Below, one piece after another: positions 7,198-8,383 of a DNA stretch of 8,383 nt (position 1 is its first letter; each line of letters opens with the position of its first letter). The stretch comes from CAZGTQ01 sp964528575 (GTDB lineage: Bacteria; Planctomycetota; UBA1135; GCA-002686595): the NCBI GenBank assembly GCA_964528575.1, contig CAZGTQ010000033.1, positions 1 through 8,383 of the forward strand, read 5' to 3'. The notes under the pieces were generated by a model that saw only the letters and a list, made by a program, of their open reading frames with translations, had not been told where the DNA came from and did no database searches. Made by a program: the position numbers and the translations under genes.

Positions 7198-7252
7198 CAC
7201 CTCGCGCTAGGGCTCGAGCTCCCCGCGCTCGTCGGTCGCGCGCGCGCTCACC
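7198..7252. other. Short gap between convergent genes, no clear terminator
   Basis: These 55 bases lie between two convergent stop codons. They hold a small palindrome (GCTCGAGC, 7212-7219) and a CTCAC-type tandem run that continues over the end of the minus-strand gene. No stem followed by a T run is seen on either strand. Confidence 0.4.
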
Positions 7253-8089
7253 TCACCTCACCTCCGCCCCGCGCTGGGCGCTCCATATGCGCAGGGCGTC
7301 CTTGTCGTGCGCCGTGCCCTCGAGTCGCGCTCCGGTGAGCGTGCCCGCCCAGCGCGCGCCGCCGGCCGCGAACGCGAAGCGCACGCCGTCGGTGCCGACG
7401 TATGTGCGGCCCTCGGCGAGCGCGACGCCGTCGAGCGTGCCCGCGAGCCCGCCCTCGTCGTTCGGCTGCAGGACGAGCGCGTGGACCGTCGGCTCCGCGC
7501 CCGGCTTCGCGCGCGCCTCGAGGCGCCACGTGCCGGCGAGCGCGGCTGCCATCGGCGGCAGGCGCAGGAGGTGCAGCTCGCTGCGCGTCTCCCACTCGGC
7601 CTCCTCGTCGTCGAGCGCGCGCGCTTCGGTCGTCATGACGAGCTGCGCGCCGCGGCGGCTGCGGACGTGGCGCAGCTCGACGGGCCGGCCGGCGTCGACG
7701 CTCTCGCCGAGCCAGATGACCGTGTAGGCGAGATCCTCGTAGGTCGAGCGCTCGAGCGCCGTGTAGCTCGTGCGCCGGTGCTCGGCTCCGACGAACGCGT
7801 CGACGAGGAAGCGTTGCGTCTCGGGTTCGACCGTCGTCACCTCCAGCGCGTGCGAGCGCTCGTCCTCGCCCGCGAACGCGTACTCCCAGATCACGTGCCC
7901 ACCGCCGGGCGCGACGCGCACCTCGAGCTCGACGCTCGACTCGACGCGCGTGCCGGTGCCGGGCGCGACGACCTCGCGGGCGCCGCTCCAGTGGCCCTCG
8001 AGCGAGCGCAGGAACGCGAGATCGTCCGCTGGCGCGGGCGCGAGGGTGAACGACGAGGCGACGAGAGCGAGAGCGAGACAGGTCTGCAT
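7253..8089 (-). CDS. Exported protein with two calycin-like (L-x-G-x-W) modules, function unknown
   Basis: 278 residues from ATG 8089-8087. A signal peptide (MQTCLALALVASSFTLAPAPA) covers residues 1 to about 21. Residues 26-176 begin FLRSLEGHWSGAREV and continue as alternating strands (ESSVELEVRVAPGGGHVIWE, SHALEVTTVEPETQRFLVD, ...), resembling DUF1579/heme-binding-like beta-barrel proteins that open with 'L-x-G-x-W'. Residues about 180-272 begin afresh with 'LAGTWRLEA', followed by GGLAGTLDG, WAGTLTGARLEGTA and a final IWSAQR, typical of a second small beta-barrel. Its ligand is unknown; the fold suggests binding of a small hydrophobic molecule or heme. An in-frame ATG at 8119 would add ten residues, but a GGAG Shine-Dalgarno favours 8089. 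The gene is convergent with the propeller cluster, and its upstream side is occupied almost at once by the hairpin element. Confidence 0.8.
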   Translation of the reverse strand: MQTCLALALVASSFTLAPAPADDLAFLRSLEGHWSGAREVVAPGTGTRVESSVELEVRVAPGGGHVIWEYAFAGEDERSHALEVTTVEPETQRFLVDAFVGAEHRRTSYTALERSTYEDLAYTVIWLGESVDAGRPVELRHVRSRRGAQLVMTTEARALDDEEAEWETRSELHLLRLPPMAAALAGTWRLEARAKPGAEPTVHALVLQPNDEGGLAGTLDGVALAEGRTYVGTDGVRFAFAAGGARWAGTLTGARLEGTAHDKDALRIWSAQRGAEVR

Positions 8090-8096
8090 GGTCGGG

Positions 8097-8100
8097 CTCC
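8097..8100 (-). promoter_or_regulatory. Ribosome-binding site deciding the start at 8089
   Basis: GGAG on the minus strand lies 7 bases before ATG 8089-8087. The alternative in-frame ATG at 8119 would put this site inside the coding region. Confidence 0.55.
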
Positions 8101-8120
8101 GGGTGAGGGAGCCGGTCATC

Positions 8121-8152
8121 CTAGTCCGGACTAATCATGAGGCTTCGCCGAG
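8121..8152 (+). repeat. Left arm of inverted repeat
   Basis: 32 bases starting CTAGTCCGGACTAATCATGA. It matches the reverse complement of 8272-8303 with three differences, two of which are G-T pairs in the fold. Confidence 0.9.
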
Positions 8153-8261
8153 GTCGTCGTAGATGCCGCCAGGTTGGTACTTTGCGACCGCCGGGCGCGG
8201 TGGCGACCCTGCTCGGGTCGTCGAGCACCCGGCGGGTGTAATGTGCCGACCTGGCGAGCAG

Positions 8262-8383
8262 CTACGGCGATCTCGGTGAAGCCTCATGAATAGTCCGGGC
8301 TAGCTCCACCGGGCGGAGCGGCGCCGGGCGCGCGTCCAGGGCGCGCCGCGCCGCCTGGCGTAGCTCCGCGGGCGTGAACGGCT
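8262..8383 (-). CDS. C-terminal end of a receiver-domain (response-regulator-like) protein, tail supplied by the hairpin element
   Basis: Only the last 39 complete codons and a stop (TAG, 8264-8262) are in the window. The reading is PFTPAELRQAARRALDARPA followed by PLRPVELARTIHEASPRSP. The two bases before the first full codon are AG, compatible with Lys, which would give K-P-F-[TS]-x-x-E-L-x-x-x-[VAL]-x-x-[AL]-L: the conserved lysine-proline loop and last helix of CheY-like receiver domains. Such domains take a phosphate on Asp from a histidine kinase; here the domain is at the very C-terminus, as in hybrid kinases or single-domain regulators. From about ELARTIHEASPRSP onward the codons lie inside the inverted repeat (8262-8303), so the native end of the protein may have been replaced. 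Most of the gene lies beyond the window, so the full architecture is unknown. Confidence 0.6.
   Translation of the reverse strand, partial: PFTPAELRQAARRALDARPAPLRPVELARTIHEASPRSP
8272..8303 (-). repeat. Right arm of inverted repeat
   Basis: Reverse complement begins CTAGCCCGGACTATTCATGA. It also encodes part of the C-terminal tail of the receiver-domain gene on the minus strand. Confidence 0.9.

Larger units (their letters stand above)
8121..8303 (+). mobile_element. 183-base end-to-end hairpin element, MITE-like or structured RNA
   Basis: The whole segment folds on itself. 8121-8152 pairs with 8272-8303, 8153-8198 continues with 8225-8271 (one bulged A at 8257), and the apex stem 8202-8209/8215-8222 closes a 5-base loop (8210-8214). 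By hand I count about 81 pairs, of which 9 are G-T, with few true mismatches (8134/8290, 8163/8261, 8181/8242, 8187/8236, 8196/8227 and a small internal loop at 8199-8201/8223-8224). The ends begin and finish with CTAG, which could be a 4-base target duplication but is palindromic and so cannot be told from part of the repeat. No transposase is encoded. It could be a miniature inverted-repeat element, a palindromic intergenic repeat, or a structured RNA or strong terminator. Only one copy is in the window. Confidence 0.75.

Noticed and set aside
7201..7230. Possible bidirectional terminator around GCTCGAGC between the convergent genes
   Set aside because: The palindrome is short, the flanks do not extend the stem, and there is no T run on either strand.
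7247..7265. Short CTCAC tandem run over the stop of the minus-strand gene
   Set aside because: Only three to four 5-base units, in coding and near-coding sequence; most likely chance slippage-prone sequence with no clear role.
8121..8303. Integron attC site or CRISPR repeat as explanation of the hairpin
   Set aside because: The ends do not show the attC core pattern (GTTRRRY/RYYYAAC), and no integrase is seen. There are no spaced direct repeats, so CRISPR does not apply.
8301..8370. TAGCTCC occurring twice about 60 bases apart next to the element
   Set aside because: Both fall on Glu-Leu codons in the receiver-domain frame, and the matching region is too short to call a duplication.

Overview
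The window is very GC-rich. It suggests a free-living bacterium with a large set of secreted proteins, most likely a planctomycete (Planctomycetota) or close relative. That is inference from two things: the secreted FG-GAP-type propellers, and a C-terminal module of about 130 residues of a kind I associate with planctomycete secreted proteins. No rRNA, tRNA or marker gene is present to prove the lineage.

Layout. (1) 1-428, minus strand: the N-terminal part of a VOC-superfamily (glyoxalase/bleomycin-resistance fold) protein with a signal-peptide-like leader, cut by the window edge. (2) 429-597: the gap between divergent genes. (3) 598-7197, plus strand: five tightly spaced genes that look like one transcription unit. 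They are two paralogous seven-bladed beta-propeller proteins in tandem (598-2199 and 2212-3819), an AraC-type regulator with a GyrI-like effector domain (3816-4736, GTG start overlapping the preceding stop), a secreted right-handed beta-helix-like protein (4773-5954), and a third seven-bladed propeller without the C-terminal module (6001-7197). The gaps are 12, -4, 36 and 46 bases. (4) 7253-8089, minus strand and convergent: a secreted protein with two L-x-G-x-W (calycin-like) modules. (5) 8121-8303: a 183-base element that folds end to end into one hairpin. (6) 8262-8383, minus strand: the C-terminal end of a receiver-domain (response-regulator-like) protein whose last residues and stop codon lie inside the hairpin element.

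How the parts may fit together. The plus-strand cluster is dominated by exported repeat-fold proteins with a single transcription factor among them, so the regulator may control its own cluster; this is inference. The two tandem propellers are paralogs whose last ~400 bases are about 96% identical (16 differences in 399 by hand count), against about 86% in the N-terminal half and visibly less in blades 5-7. That is the pattern expected of gene conversion or of a shared, homogenised C-terminal cassette.

The least ordinary part is the 8121-8303 hairpin. It has about 81 base pairs around a 5-base loop. Nearly all its non-Watson-Crick positions are G-T on the plus strand, which would pair as G-U in plus-strand RNA but become A-C on the minus strand. 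It appears to have inserted at the end of the receiver-domain gene and directly upstream of the calycin-like gene.
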